This document shows, piece after piece, positions 45,060 through 53,646 of a DNA stretch of 64,000 bases. The notes under the pieces are model-generated. The model was not told the DNA's origin. It saw only the letters and a list, made by a program, of their open reading frames with translations, and searched no databases. Numbering within the stretch: the first letter of the stretch is position 1; each line of letters begins with the position of its first letter. Source of the stretch: Humisphaera borealis (GTDB lineage Bacteria > Planctomycetota > Phycisphaerae > Tepidisphaerales > Tepidisphaeraceae); NCBI RefSeq assembly GCF_015169395.1, contig NZ_CP063458.1:3162001-3226000 (forward strand), written 5' to 3'. The position numbers and the translations under genes are program-made.

Positions 45060-46511
45060 TTAAACGCGAAGTTCGGCTTCCATCCCTATTACTTTCGCGA
45101 AACGTTTGCGGACAGGCTCGACCACTTCGAGCAGAAAGCGATCCACCTGCTCGGGTGCCCTGCCGATGAACCGCCTGGGATCGACGACATCGTGCAAGTC
45201 AATCTTTGAGAATGCGGCGTCGCCGCGCAGGCGATCCAGCAGATCGTTGGCAACGCCTTCGCTCTTCACGCGATGTCCGGCCGACTGTGAGTGATCTCGC
45301 ACGAGCTTGTGAAGTTCCTGACGGTCGCCGCCGGCTCTTACACCTGCCATCAGGATTTCTTCGGTCGCCATGAAAGGTAGTTCCGCCAGCACCGCCGCCT
45401 CAACGGTCTTGGGATAGACGACCAAGCCTCGCGCAACGTTTACAACAATGTTCAATGCGCCATCAATCGCCAGGAAAGGCTCCGGCACCGCGAGTCGCTT
45501 GTTACTGGAGTCGTCCAGCGTCCGCTCAAACCACTGCTCCGCCGCCGTCATCAGGGGACTGCTCGCCAGACTGATCACGAAGCGAGACAACCCGGTTGCC
45601 CGCTCGCACCGCATGGGATTCCTTTTGTAAGCCATTGCGCTTGAGCCAACCTGCTCTTCCTCGAACGGCTCTTCGAGTTGCTTGAGCCCGGCAAGAATGC
45701 GGACGTCGTTGCAGAACTTGTGAACGCTCGCCGCGATCCCCGCCAGCGTGCTGGTCACCTGCGCATCGACTTTTCGCGGATACGTTTGCCCCGTCACACA
45801 GAATGATTCGGCGAACTGAAACCGCTCCGTCACCATGCGGTCGAGCTTTTCGACCTTGGCATGATCGTTATCGAAGAGGCTCAGGAACGACGCCTGCGTG
45901 CCGGTGGTCCCCTTCACGCCGCGAAACCGCATGGTCGCGATGCGGTACTCCACTTCCTCCAGGTCGATCGCAAGGTCCTGCGCCCAGAGCGTGGCCCGCT
46001 TGCCGACTGTCGTCAGCTGCGCGGGTTGAAAGTGCGTGTAGCCCAGGGTCGGCAGGTCCTTCCACTTCTGGGCGAAGGTGCCGAGCGCGTCGATCGCATT
46101 GGCCAGCCGGGTCGCGACGAGCCGCAGCGCATCACGCATGATGATCAGGTCGGCATTATCAACGACGTATTGGCTAGTGGCCCCCAAGTGAATGATGCCC
46201 TTAGCCGCCGGGGCGACCTCTTCAAACGTATGGACGTGCGCCATAACGTCGTGACGGAGCCGCTTTTCCCAGTTCGCGGCCAGATCGAAGTCAATGTCGT
46301 CGAGCTTCGCCTCCATCTGCCGCAGCGCTTCGGCGCTGATGCGATCCAGGCCGAGCTCCCGCTCGCACCGGGCCAGTTCCAGCCAGAGCCGACGCCAGAG
46401 GCCGAACTTATGCTGCGGCGAAAACAGCCGCAGCATTTGCGGGCTGGCATTGCGGGTGGCAAGTGGAGATTCGTAGGTTTCGTGGCGGGACGGTTTGGCT
46501 TGGCTGCTCAT
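45060..46511 (-). CDS. purB: Adenylosuccinate lyase
   Basis: A 483-residue member of the fumarase/aspartase superfamily that acts twice in purine synthesis, splitting SAICAR and adenylosuccinate with release of fumarate. The superfamily signature [15 protein letters not shown] lies near 290-304, with the catalytic Ser loop. The substrate-binding His pair is in [13 protein letters not shown] and in [10 protein letters not shown], and [14 protein letters not shown] is the conserved second block. The C-terminal phrase [12 protein letters not shown] is also typical. The length is usual for the eukaryote-like long form. No purine gene is adjacent; it is transcribed leftward as a single unit. Confidence 0.95.
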   Translation of the reverse strand: MSSQAKPSRHETYESPLATRNASPQMLRLFSPQHKFGLWRRLWLELARCERELGLDRISAEALRQMEAKLDDIDFDLAANWEKRLRHDVMAHVHTFEEVAPAAKGIIHLGATSQYVVDNADLIIMRDALRLVATRLANAIDALGTFAQKWKDLPTLGYTHFQPAQLTTVGKRATLWAQDLAIDLEEVEYRIATMRFRGVKGTTGTQASFLSLFDNDHAKVEKLDRMVTERFQFAESFCVTGQTYPRKVDAQVTSTLAGIAASVHKFCNDVRILAGLKQLEEPFEEEQVGSSAMAYKRNPMRCERATGLSRFVISLASSPLMTAAEQWFERTLDDSSNKRLAVPEPFLAIDGALNIVVNVARGLVVYPKTVEAAVLAELPFMATEEILMAGVRAGGDRQELHKLVRDHSQSAGHRVKSEGVANDLLDRLRGDAAFSKIDLHDVVDPRRFIGRAPEQVDRFLLEVVEPVRKRFAKVIGMEAELRV

Positions 46512-46572
46512 AGAGCCTTGCGATGATACGCGCCGAGCCCGAGTCTCGCGAGGCGTCGCCGAACGCGTGGCC

Positions 46573-47391
46573 TCAATGCGACGGCTGCGTCGCCGGTCGA
46601 GTCGTCGGCAACGCCGCCAACGTCAACTTGTCGGCATAGAGCGTGACGTCAATGTCTTCCAGGATCATTCCCGGCACTTTCGGTGCGCCCGGCCGATCAC
46701 CCACGCGTAGCGCCAGCCCGAAATGGCCGGAGGCCATAGTGTCTGTCAGGAAGTACTTCGGCGTGTCCGACTCGTCGTCGTATTCGCGCACCGGATGGAT
46801 GAAGTAGTTGACGTGAGTCGGCGGATCAAACTCCACCGGCTTTCCGAATCCCTTCGCGGCACTTTCCTTGAAGGTTTTCGATATCTCGACAAAGCTCCGC
46901 TTCGCCAGGAAGTAGACCCGCGCGACCGACCGGCCGTCCTGGCCAGCGGGTGCCCCCGACGGCGAGTTGACGGGCTGGGTCGACGACTGCGCGGAAGGCT
47001 GCGTTGCCGCGCCGGCCGACTCCTCAATCAGCACCGCCGCGCCGTTGTAAGCGGGCTTGGCGGCGTCGTAGAGCTTGAGAATCTCCGCTCGCAGACCCTT
47101 CACCCGATAACCGCGCGAGAGTTCCGGCAGACACCGATCGATCAGCGCCTCGATCTTCGCCCGCTCGCCGGTCGCCACGCGCACGCTGTATCCCCGTCCG
47201 ATGTACACGCCGTCCGGCGGAAAGCCGGGGACTCGAACGCCTTTGGTCGCAGGTGATGCTGCCGCCGAAGGCCCCGTCGCGGGCGTCGGCTGCGTTGCGG
47301 ATGGCGGTGCTGCGGCTGGGGTATCGCAGCCCGTTGTCAGAGCGAAAGCGACGACGACCCAAGCCGTAAGGGTTTGCGCGGTGTTCATCAT
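46573..47391 (-). CDS. Hypothetical lipoprotein
   Basis: 272 residues from the ATG at 47391. The frame is open much further upstream (to 48171), but that part is the shadow of the methyltransferase gene. A lipobox is clear ([14 protein letters not shown]), followed by a Pro/Ala/Thr-rich spacer typical of exported lipoproteins. The folded part starts at [40 protein letters not shown]; it has no motif I recognise. A Ser/Gln/Pro-rich insert occurs near the middle. It ends with [11 protein letters not shown], a tail like many planctomycete exported proteins. It lies 41 bases after the methyltransferase gene on the same strand, so the two may be cotranscribed. Confidence 0.7.
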   Translation of the reverse strand: MMNTAQTLTAWVVVAFALTTGCDTPAAAPPSATQPTPATGPSAAASPATKGVRVPGFPPDGVYIGRGYSVRVATGERAKIEALIDRCLPELSRGYRVKGLRAEILKLYDAAKPAYNGAAVLIEESAGAATQPSAQSSTQPVNSPSGAPAGQDGRSVARVYFLAKRSFVEISKTFKESAAKGFGKPVEFDPPTHVNYFIHPVREYDDESDTPKYFLTDTMASGHFGLALRVGDRPGAPKVPGMILEDIDVTLYADKLTLAALPTTRPATQPSH

Positions 47392-47432
47392 TCTTCTGGA
47401 TCGGCCGATCAGACCGGATGCGTGAGCTTGCC

Positions 47433-48245
47433 TCAGACCGACCGCAACCGCACCACGCACGCCGGCGGAATGTTCGGCCGTTTCGCCCAGGCGAAGGCGC
47501 TCTTGGCACTGCTCCCGACCGGGAAGCTTGGCTCTTCGAATCCGTCGACGACAAAGCCCGCCGCAAACGCCGACGCGAAGAGCGTCGTCAGCGACCGGTG
47601 ATAGGTGTAGTGCGGCTCCGGCTGATGAAGGATGCCGCTGGAAAGGTCCGTCGTCGTCTGATTGTACTGCATGATATGCACGCCAAACACCTGCTCCATC
47701 CGGCCGGCTTCGTTGATCAGTTCGGCCGTCATCCGTGCGCCGTTGGAGTTGAAGCACGGATGGGAGATCGAATAGACGAACAACCCGCCCGGCTTCAGCA
47801 GGACGTGCACTGCACGCAGCAGCGGATCGATCGTCGCGAAATCCATGACCGCCATCGAACAGACGACGGCATCGAATGCCCCCGGCTCGGCGAGCGCGAG
47901 CATGGCCGGCTCGTCGGTGGCGTCGCAATGCGCGTATCGGATCTCGCCGTCGGCAGGTGTCGTTCGGCGGCGTGCGTCGTCGAGAAAGTTCGCCGCGGCA
48001 TCGACGGCGAGCACCCGACATCCCGTCCGACCGAGCCGCCGGCTGTAGTTCCCGTTGCCGCAGGCGACATCCAGCACGCGCATGCCCGCCACCGGCCGAA
48101 GGAGCCGGTCCGTCGTCGGCATGATCAGCCGTAGTTGGAAATCGTTCCCTTCGCCGATCTGCTCGGTCCACCAGGGGGCGATGCGGTTCCAGATGTCAGC
48201 GGGGTTCGTGTCCGCGGGATTCACGTCAGCGGGATTCTCGGGCAT
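47433..48245 (-). CDS. Class I SAM-dependent methyltransferase
   Basis: A 270-residue Rossmann-fold methyltransferase (Methyltransf_11/UbiE-like). The AdoMet loop is VLDVACGNGNYSR near 58-70, then AVDAAANFLDDA with the ribose-binding acid, CDATDEP, and FDAVVCSMAVMDF (motif IV) followed by LLKPGGLFVYSISHPCF. The N-terminus has a threefold NPAD repeat (coded by a 15-base tandem repeat at about 48195-48240); the real start could be later, near IWNRIAPWW. The substrate is not visible. The neighbouring MltA gene is divergent, sharing a 130-base promoter region. Confidence 0.9.
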   Translation of the reverse strand: MPENPADVNPADTNPADIWNRIAPWWTEQIGEGNDFQLRLIMPTTDRLLRPVAGMRVLDVACGNGNYSRRLGRTGCRVLAVDAAANFLDDARRRTTPADGEIRYAHCDATDEPAMLALAEPGAFDAVVCSMAVMDFATIDPLLRAVHVLLKPGGLFVYSISHPCFNSNGARMTAELINEAGRMEQVFGVHIMQYNQTTTDLSSGILHQPEPHYTYHRSLTTLFASAFAAGFVVDGFEEPSFPVGSSAKSAFAWAKRPNIPPACVVRLRSV

Positions 48246-48378
48246 GCCGGATTGTCGAATGTGAATCGCGGATTGTCGATTGTGGAGTGCCGGGCAAACT
48301 CCGGTGCGTCTTGGTGCCGCAGCGTCGCGCGTCTACCGACGACTTCCCCTGTCGCGTATCATCACCGCGACCGCTTTC

Positions 48379-49638
48379 ATGGAGGAAAGTTTGCCCACAC
48401 TCTGCCGTACTGCATGCGCTTTGTTCGTTCTCTCCGCCATCGCCGGCTGCCGGCAGGAGCCGCCTGCCGTTAAGTCGCTCGACTACGCCCGGGAGTTGCC
48501 GCCGGGGCAGTTGGCGCTGCGAAAGATCCCGCCGGAGATGTATCCGAACTTCGATGTCATGCAGACGGATCGCACCGCCCTGCTTCGATCGATCGATCAG
48601 AGCCTGGTCTACCTCGACGCTCCCACCAGCCAGCGATTCTTCCCGTATCTCGATATCACGCACGCACGCGCCGTCGCGACGCTGCGGGCGCTGCGGGAGT
48701 TGGCGTCGTCGCCGACGCCCGACTGGAACGGGGAGATCCGCCGGCGGTTTGACGTCTACCAGAGCGTCGGCGCTCCGCAGGGCGACGAATTGGTTTCGCC
48801 GGCACCCGCGCCTGGATACAGCGGGCAGGTCCTGTTCACGGGTTACTTCACGCCGATCTATGCAGCCAGCCTGACACGCACGGGCCCCTATCAGTGGCCG
48901 CTTTATAAGCGGCCAGGCGATCTGGTGAGCGACGAGACCGGGGAAGCGGTCTATCGGCGGGCGGCGGGAGGCCCGTCGGGCCCGACGTCCGTCGGATCGA
49001 CCGCGATCGCACCTGTCGCCGCCAATCGCTACTGGACGCGGGCCGAAATCGAGCAAGGCGGGAAGTTGCGCGGCCAGGAACTCGTCTGGCTCTCGAGTCG
49101 CTGGGAAGCGTATGTGGTGACAGTCCAGGGTTCGGCCCGGCTCAAGCTGACGGACGGGCATACCCTTGAGATCGGATTTCATGGCACCAACGGTCACGCC
49201 TATGTCAGCCCCGGCCGGCAAATGCTCGCCGACGGCGTGATCACCCGAGACCAGTTGTCTCTCAAGGGACTGGGTCAGTACTTCGCGGCAAATCCCGAGA
49301 AGATGGACCGTTACCTGTCGCTCAACCCACGCACGACCTTCTTCACGGAGCGCCCGGGCGGGCCTTTCGGGAAGCTGAATGTTCCGGTCACGGCATTCGC
49401 CACCGTCGCAACTGACAAAGACGTCTACCCGCGTGCGATGCCCGCGTTCCTGGTGACGTCTCTGCCGACGGGAACCGGATCGCGGCCTTTCGGCGGGTTT
49501 ATGCTCGATCAGGACGCCGGCGGGGCAATTCGTTCCGCCGGCCGGGCCGATATCTATATGGGCGTCGGCCCGGTCGCCGAGCAGTCCGCCGGCCGGCAAT
49601 TGTATCCGGGAAAACTGTTCTATCTGGCTGTTCGATAG
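48379..49638 (+). CDS. mltA: Membrane-bound lytic murein transglycosylase A
   Basis: An outer-membrane lipoprotein that cleaves peptidoglycan between MurNAc and GlcNAc with formation of 1,6-anhydro-MurNAc. Signal and lipobox: TACALFVLSAIAGC. The MltA domain starts at VLFTGYFTPIYAASLTRTGPYQWPLY. Later come YWTRAEIEQG, FHGTNGHAYVSPGRQM and the 3D domain FMLDQDAGGAIRSAGRADIYMG, with the conserved catalytic Asp in GRADIYMG. The start used is ATG 48379, but the TTG at 48391 has a better-placed GGAGG and is a serious alternative. A planctomycete with MltA is in line with the now accepted presence of peptidoglycan in the phylum. Confidence 0.93.
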   Translation: MEESLPTLCRTACALFVLSAIAGCRQEPPAVKSLDYARELPPGQLALRKIPPEMYPNFDVMQTDRTALLRSIDQSLVYLDAPTSQRFFPYLDITHARAVATLRALRELASSPTPDWNGEIRRRFDVYQSVGAPQGDELVSPAPAPGYSGQVLFTGYFTPIYAASLTRTGPYQWPLYKRPGDLVSDETGEAVYRRAAGGPSGPTSVGSTAIAPVAANRYWTRAEIEQGGKLRGQELVWLSSRWEAYVVTVQGSARLKLTDGHTLEIGFHGTNGHAYVSPGRQMLADGVITRDQLSLKGLGQYFAANPEKMDRYLSLNPRTTFFTERPGGPFGKLNVPVTAFATVATDKDVYPRAMPAFLVTSLPTGTGSRPFGGFMLDQDAGGAIRSAGRADIYMGVGPVAEQSAGRQLYPGKLFYLAVR

Positions 49639-49657
49639 ACGGTTGTGGCGAATTTGT

Positions 49658-49729
49658 GTAGGGCCCGCCTTGGCGGACCGTCGAGCCACCCGTTGCATCG
49701 CGCCGCGCGTCCGCCAAGGCGGACCCTAC
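49658..49729. repeat. Inverted repeat of the CCGCCTTGGCGG family
   Basis: Arms 49658-49678 and 49709-49729 (21 bases) pair with one mismatch. Each arm is itself a palindrome around CCGCCTTGGCGG. It lies between mltA and the prepilin gene, with 30 bases in the loop. Confidence 0.9.
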
Positions 49730-49872
49730 TTGATCCCTGCCTCGGTGTCTCACCTAGACAACGCGGGCCTTCGCCGGACGTAGCGAATAATTGACCGACG
49801 CCGAATGCATGTCTGTACCGAGATTGGGTTCTGCGCACTTGTGTGCCCAGCGCTTTGTTGAAGGAGCCTTGG

Positions 49873-50727
49873 ATGCTTCCGCCCCGCCGTCAACGTCAGC
49901 CGGTTTCTGCCGGCTTTACCCTGGTCGAGCTCCTGGTGGTGATCGGCATTATCGCACTGCTGATCAGCATTCTGTTGCCCTCGCTTTCGCGGGCAAACGC
50001 GATGGCGCGTCAGACCAAATGCCTGGCAACCCTCCGGCAACTCGGTGCGGCCAATGCGTTGTACATGGCCGAGTTCAAGGACTGGAACATGCCCGTCCGC
50101 TGGGGATGGTCGCCCACGGTTCCACCCACCAATCCGCCGGCCATCGCGGCGAGCGGGCCGTCGCGGAGCTGGGCCAACCTCTGGACGCTGGGTAAGTTTT
50201 TCGGTTCCAAGAACTACGAGAACGCACGCCACCCGCGCGACGCAATGTGCCCGGACGCGACCAATTCGTTCATCTATTCCAATGCCAGCGATGCCAGCGG
50301 CTTCTTCATCACCCTCAGCTACGGCGCCAACACGCAGCAGCTGAACCAGGGGTACCCGCAGGTGGCCGACCACCTTGCCGGCAACACCGGTCCCCCGCAC
50401 TACCTTTCGGGATGGAAGCAGCGGGGCGTCGTCAGCGGGGCCGACAAGATCCAGTACGTTGATGCCATCGGCAGCGTGAACGCCGGCGGATCGCCGCCCT
50501 ACACCACGCGTTATTTTCTTCCGGGATGGGGCGAGATCTACGTACCGGCCGATTCGACGGGCGCGAACGGCAAATCCAACATCCTCGCCTATCGGCATAA
50601 CAAGGGTGCCAATGTGCTCTACTTCGACGGGCACTGCTCGTGGGAACCCGCAAGCCGCCTGACGGTGGACCCCGCCGACCCCAACACCAATGCCAACAAG
50701 CGGCAGTGGGAACCGCGGACCAAGTAA
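49873..50727 (+). CDS. Prepilin-like protein of the DUF1559-like type
   Basis: 284 residues from the ATG at 49873 (AAGGAG in front; the frame opens 30 bases earlier). Leader RRQRQPVSAG, then FTLVELLVVIGIIALLISILLP with Gly at -1. The helix continues as RANAMARQTKCLATLRQLGAANALYMAEF, close to the single prepilin at 19758-20462. The C-terminus has NVLYFDGHCSW, the H-x-G/DG mark of the planctomycete prepilin-like family. These are very abundant in the phylum and their function is unknown; they are thought to be exported via a type II-like route. Confidence 0.88.
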   Translation: MLPPRRQRQPVSAGFTLVELLVVIGIIALLISILLPSLSRANAMARQTKCLATLRQLGAANALYMAEFKDWNMPVRWGWSPTVPPTNPPAIAASGPSRSWANLWTLGKFFGSKNYENARHPRDAMCPDATNSFIYSNASDASGFFITLSYGANTQQLNQGYPQVADHLAGNTGPPHYLSGWKQRGVVSGADKIQYVDAIGSVNAGGSPPYTTRYFLPGWGEIYVPADSTGANGKSNILAYRHNKGANVLYFDGHCSWEPASRLTVDPADPNTNANKRQWEPRTK

Positions 50728-50767
50728 GCCGCGCGGCGTTGTTCGCCGCCCGATACTTCCCGCCTGA

Positions 50768-52495
50768 TTACGCGACCGTCACGCCGAACATGTTGCCCGA
50801 CGACTCGCTCGCCGGCGCGCTCACATCCACCGTCAGCAGTCCGGACGTCGTGGCCACGAACTTCGGCGAGACGACCAGTCGGAGTGAATAGATACCCGCC
50901 GCCAGCCCGGTGAATCGGAAGTCGCCGAACTTGTTGATCTTCGCGACGCGCTCGTCGGCCTGTCGAACGCCGTCCCCGTTCAGATCGATGAATACTTTCG
51001 CCTTGCGGAACGGTAGTTCGCCCTCATCGCGAACGCCGTTGGCGTTGGCATCGGTGAAGACTGTGCCACCGACGACGACCGACTGCGTCAGCCCGAACGC
51101 CGCGACCTTCGGGGGTTTCTGGCTGGCGACACCGACGTCGCGGGTTGTTCCGCCGGCCGATGTCACTTTCCAATCCGAAGTACCGGCGAGCACCACCTGA
51201 TAGAAGCCGGGGTCGAGGTCGCCGAAGGCAATGACGCCGTCCTCACCTGTCGTCACCGCGACTTCATCCTGTTGTCGGACCGCGTCGCCGTTGGCGTCGA
51301 GGAACGCCAGTTGTCCTGCCAGGCCCGGCTCCCTGCGCTGGTGTTTGCCGTCGCCGTTGACATCGTTCCAGACCGAGGTCGTGATCTGTCCACGCGCCGG
51401 TGGCGGCGGAGGGGGAGGAGGCACGGTCGGGGGAGAGGGCGGCGGCGACCTAGGCGGCGATACGGGTGGAGACACGGGTGGAGACACGGGTGGCGACACC
51501 GGCGGAGAAACAGGCGGAGAGACCGGCGGCGATGTGGGGGGCGAAACAGGCGGCGACACAGGCGGCGACACCGGTGGCGATACCGGCGGGGATACCGGCG
51601 GTGATACACCGGGTCGGAAATCCTGCTTCACATTGATCGACCCGACCACGACCCCCGAAAACTGCACCGGCGACGACAACTCGCCACCACTGGCCGTGAC
51701 CGTGTACGTTCCGGCCGGCACCTGCAGCGAGTACCCGCCGCTGGCCCACGTCGTCGCCGTGTATGTTCCGCCACCGCTGCCGACGGCGGTGATCGTCACG
51801 CTGCCAAGCCCTTCGCCGGGCGTATAGAAGCTGTCGGCGGTGACGCTGTCGTCGAATGCGATGCCGGTCAGAAAGCTGTTGCCGGACTTGTAGCCGAAGT
51901 CCTGCGTGCTCATCAGCGCGTTGTAGGTGTTGTAGACGCCGGTCGCGATGCCGATGCCCGCTTCCTTGAAGCTGGCGTTCATCAGGTTGGTGCGATGGCC
52001 ACGACCCTCGATGCCGGCATCGACGAACAGGTCCTGGTGCTCGGCGGCGGTGGTGGAAGTTGGCGGCGGCGTGCTCGGCTTCTGGCCTCGGTAGGCGATG
52101 TTCTCGCCCCAGCCGAACGAGTTCGCCACGCCATACCCCGCCGACGCCATCCGCCCGCCGGGGTTCGATCCGCCTGCGCCGGTGTGACTGAAGACGTCGT
52201 TATCGATCATCCACTGGCTGTGCTGGCGGGCACCATCAATGATGTACGGGTTGAACGCCAACGGCTGCTTGGCGGCGGTGGAGATTGTTCCCGGCGAGAG
52301 ACCTTCGTTGAGGTCGATGCCGTACCGCGCCGCCTCGGCCAACGGATTGGCCCGTGCGCGGTTGACCAGTTCGAGCATGTATTGCTCGTAGTCGCTCGGT
52401 GCGACGGCCGACATGAGCAGCCGGCCTTCCAGCGCTTCCCAGCGACAAAGAACCCGTCGTGCACCCATCGATGAAGTCTCCAACGATTGATCCAA
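50768..52495 (-). CDS. Secreted CAP-domain protein with Pro-rich stalk and SdrD_B-like repeats
   Basis: A 575-residue exported protein. The N-terminus (RRVLCRWEALEGRLLMSAV) is a variant of the planctomycete LEPR-XLL signal-like motif. Residues 35-195 are a CAP/SCP domain (YMLELVNRARANPLAEA, HSQWMIDNDVFSHTG, GENIAYRG, GHRTNLMNASFKEAGIG), whose conserved His and Glu are present. A carboxypeptidase-regulatory-like beta domain follows (SLQVPAGTYTVTASGG). Then comes a stalk of 14 SPPV-type units and two SdrD_B-like domains, each with a DxNxDG calcium loop (VNGDGKHQRREPGLAG, DANANGVRDEGELP). It probably acts outside the cell as an adhesive or protective protein. Confidence 0.87.
   Translation of the reverse strand: MDQSLETSSMGARRVLCRWEALEGRLLMSAVAPSDYEQYMLELVNRARANPLAEAARYGIDLNEGLSPGTISTAAKQPLAFNPYIIDGARQHSQWMIDNDVFSHTGAGGSNPGGRMASAGYGVANSFGWGENIAYRGQKPSTPPPTSTTAAEHQDLFVDAGIEGRGHRTNLMNASFKEAGIGIATGVYNTYNALMSTQDFGYKSGNSFLTGIAFDDSVTADSFYTPGEGLGSVTITAVGSGGGTYTATTWASGGYSLQVPAGTYTVTASGGELSSPVQFSGVVVGSINVKQDFRPGVSPPVSPPVSPPVSPPVSPPVSPPTSPPVSPPVSPPVSPPVSPPVSPPVSPPRSPPPSPPTVPPPPPPPPARGQITTSVWNDVNGDGKHQRREPGLAGQLAFLDANGDAVRQQDEVAVTTGEDGVIAFGDLDPGFYQVVLAGTSDWKVTSAGGTTRDVGVASQKPPKVAAFGLTQSVVVGGTVFTDANANGVRDEGELPFRKAKVFIDLNGDGVRQADERVAKINKFGDFRFTGLAAGIYSLRLVVSPKFVATTSGLLTVDVSAPASESSGNMFGVTVA
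51440..51610. repeat. 12-base tandem repeat coding the SPPV stalk
   Basis: About fourteen units of a 12-base repeat (GGCGGCGACACC-like on the plus strand) encode VSPP, with drift at third bases. Such tracts change length easily by slippage, without frameshift, so stalk length is likely to vary between strains. Confidence 0.9.
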
Positions 52496-52748
52496 GTAGC
52501 CGCCGGGGAACTATTGGCAGCCACCTTGTAACATCGCTCGCGACGGCCACCAGGTTAAGTCAAACCTCGCATCGAAACGTCTGATATGCAAATGAGCCGC
52601 GAACGGATGCGTCCGGCACGCAACTGCCTGCTGTCAATAGATTCGGTGCGCCGGTAGCGGTTGTGACGCCTCTGCGGCCGGGCTATAGTCAGGGACTTGT
52701 CAGCGCCGGCTGTGAACGCGGCGTTTTCCCGATCGCCCGACTGGTGCG

Positions 52749-53567
52749 ATGTTTACGTTTTCGCGAGGGAGCACACCGGCGGTGGAGCCGAACGAAGCCA
52801 ACTCATCTCCTCTGGTCATCAAAGACGCCGTCAAACGCTTCCGCCAGGGAGACCGCGAAGTCCGCGCTCTCGACGGCGTCAGCCTTGAGGTGCGATCCGG
52901 CACGTTCCTGGCCGTCATGGGTGCCAGCGGCTCGGGCAAGAGCACGCTATTGCACCTGATGGCCGGCCTGACCACCGCCGACGAGGGCCAGGTGCTGGTC
53001 AACGGGCAGGACATCGGAAAGCTCGACGACAAGAAGCTGACGCTCTTCCGCCGACACCAGATCGGGCTCGTCTTTCAATCCTTCAACCTGATCCCGACGC
53101 TGTCGGCCGAGGAGAACATCCTTCTGCCGCTGATGCTGGACGGCAAGGCATTTGCCAACCGCAAGGGCAACGGCGCATCGAACGGCCACGACAGCCGGGT
53201 GGAAGACCTGCTCCGAACGCTCGGCCTCGACAAGCGTCGCGGACACCGCCCCGACGCCATGAGCGGCGGCGAGCAGCAGCGCGTCGCGATCGGCCGGGCG
53301 CTGGTGACCGATCCGGCGGTGATCCTTGCCGACGAGCCCACCGGCAATCTCGACAGCGTCAACAGCCGAAGTGTGTGCGAGTTGCTCCGCGACCTCAGCG
53401 TCAGGCAAGGCCGCACCATCGTGATGGTGACCCACGAGCCGACGGTCGCCGCGTATGCCAGCGAAGTAGCCGTCTTGAAGGACGGCAAACTCGTCAGCCG
53501 ATTCAACACCGACCCCGACCACGGTGCCGAGAAACTGGCGGCGCGGTATCAGGAGAGTATCCGGTAG
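52749..53567 (+). CDS. ABC transporter ATP-binding protein (LolD/MacB type)
   Basis: A 272-residue ATPase subunit. Walker A GASGSGKST begins at 58, the Q-loop is GLVFQSFNLIPTLSAEENILLP, the signature MSGGEQQRVAIGRAL begins near 171, Walker B is VILADEPTGNLDS, and the H-loop is VMVTHEP. The GNLDS and Q-loop wording are those of the MacB/LolD/FtsE branch, which powers mechanical work rather than solute transport. A short insertion of Lys/Gly/Asn (KGNGASNGHD) after the Q-loop is not usual. The permease gene starts 80 bases downstream. The start may alternatively be the GTG at 52782. Confidence 0.94.
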   Translation: MFTFSRGSTPAVEPNEANSSPLVIKDAVKRFRQGDREVRALDGVSLEVRSGTFLAVMGASGSGKSTLLHLMAGLTTADEGQVLVNGQDIGKLDDKKLTLFRRHQIGLVFQSFNLIPTLSAEENILLPLMLDGKAFANRKGNGASNGHDSRVEDLLRTLGLDKRRGHRPDAMSGGEQQRVAIGRALVTDPAVILADEPTGNLDSVNSRSVCELLRDLSVRQGRTIVMVTHEPTVAAYASEVAVLKDGKLVSRFNTDPDHGAEKLAARYQESIR

Positions 53568-53646
53568 GCGCGGGAAGTCGGGAGTGCGTCCTCGATCCGC
53601 GCCGATTCGCGGCCTTACTGCTGACTCCCGACTTCCTCCTCTACCC

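Noticed and set aside
51440-51610. Tandem repeat as a CRISPR or regulatory array
   Set aside because: It is a 12-base coding repeat in frame with the SPPV stalk of the CAP protein.
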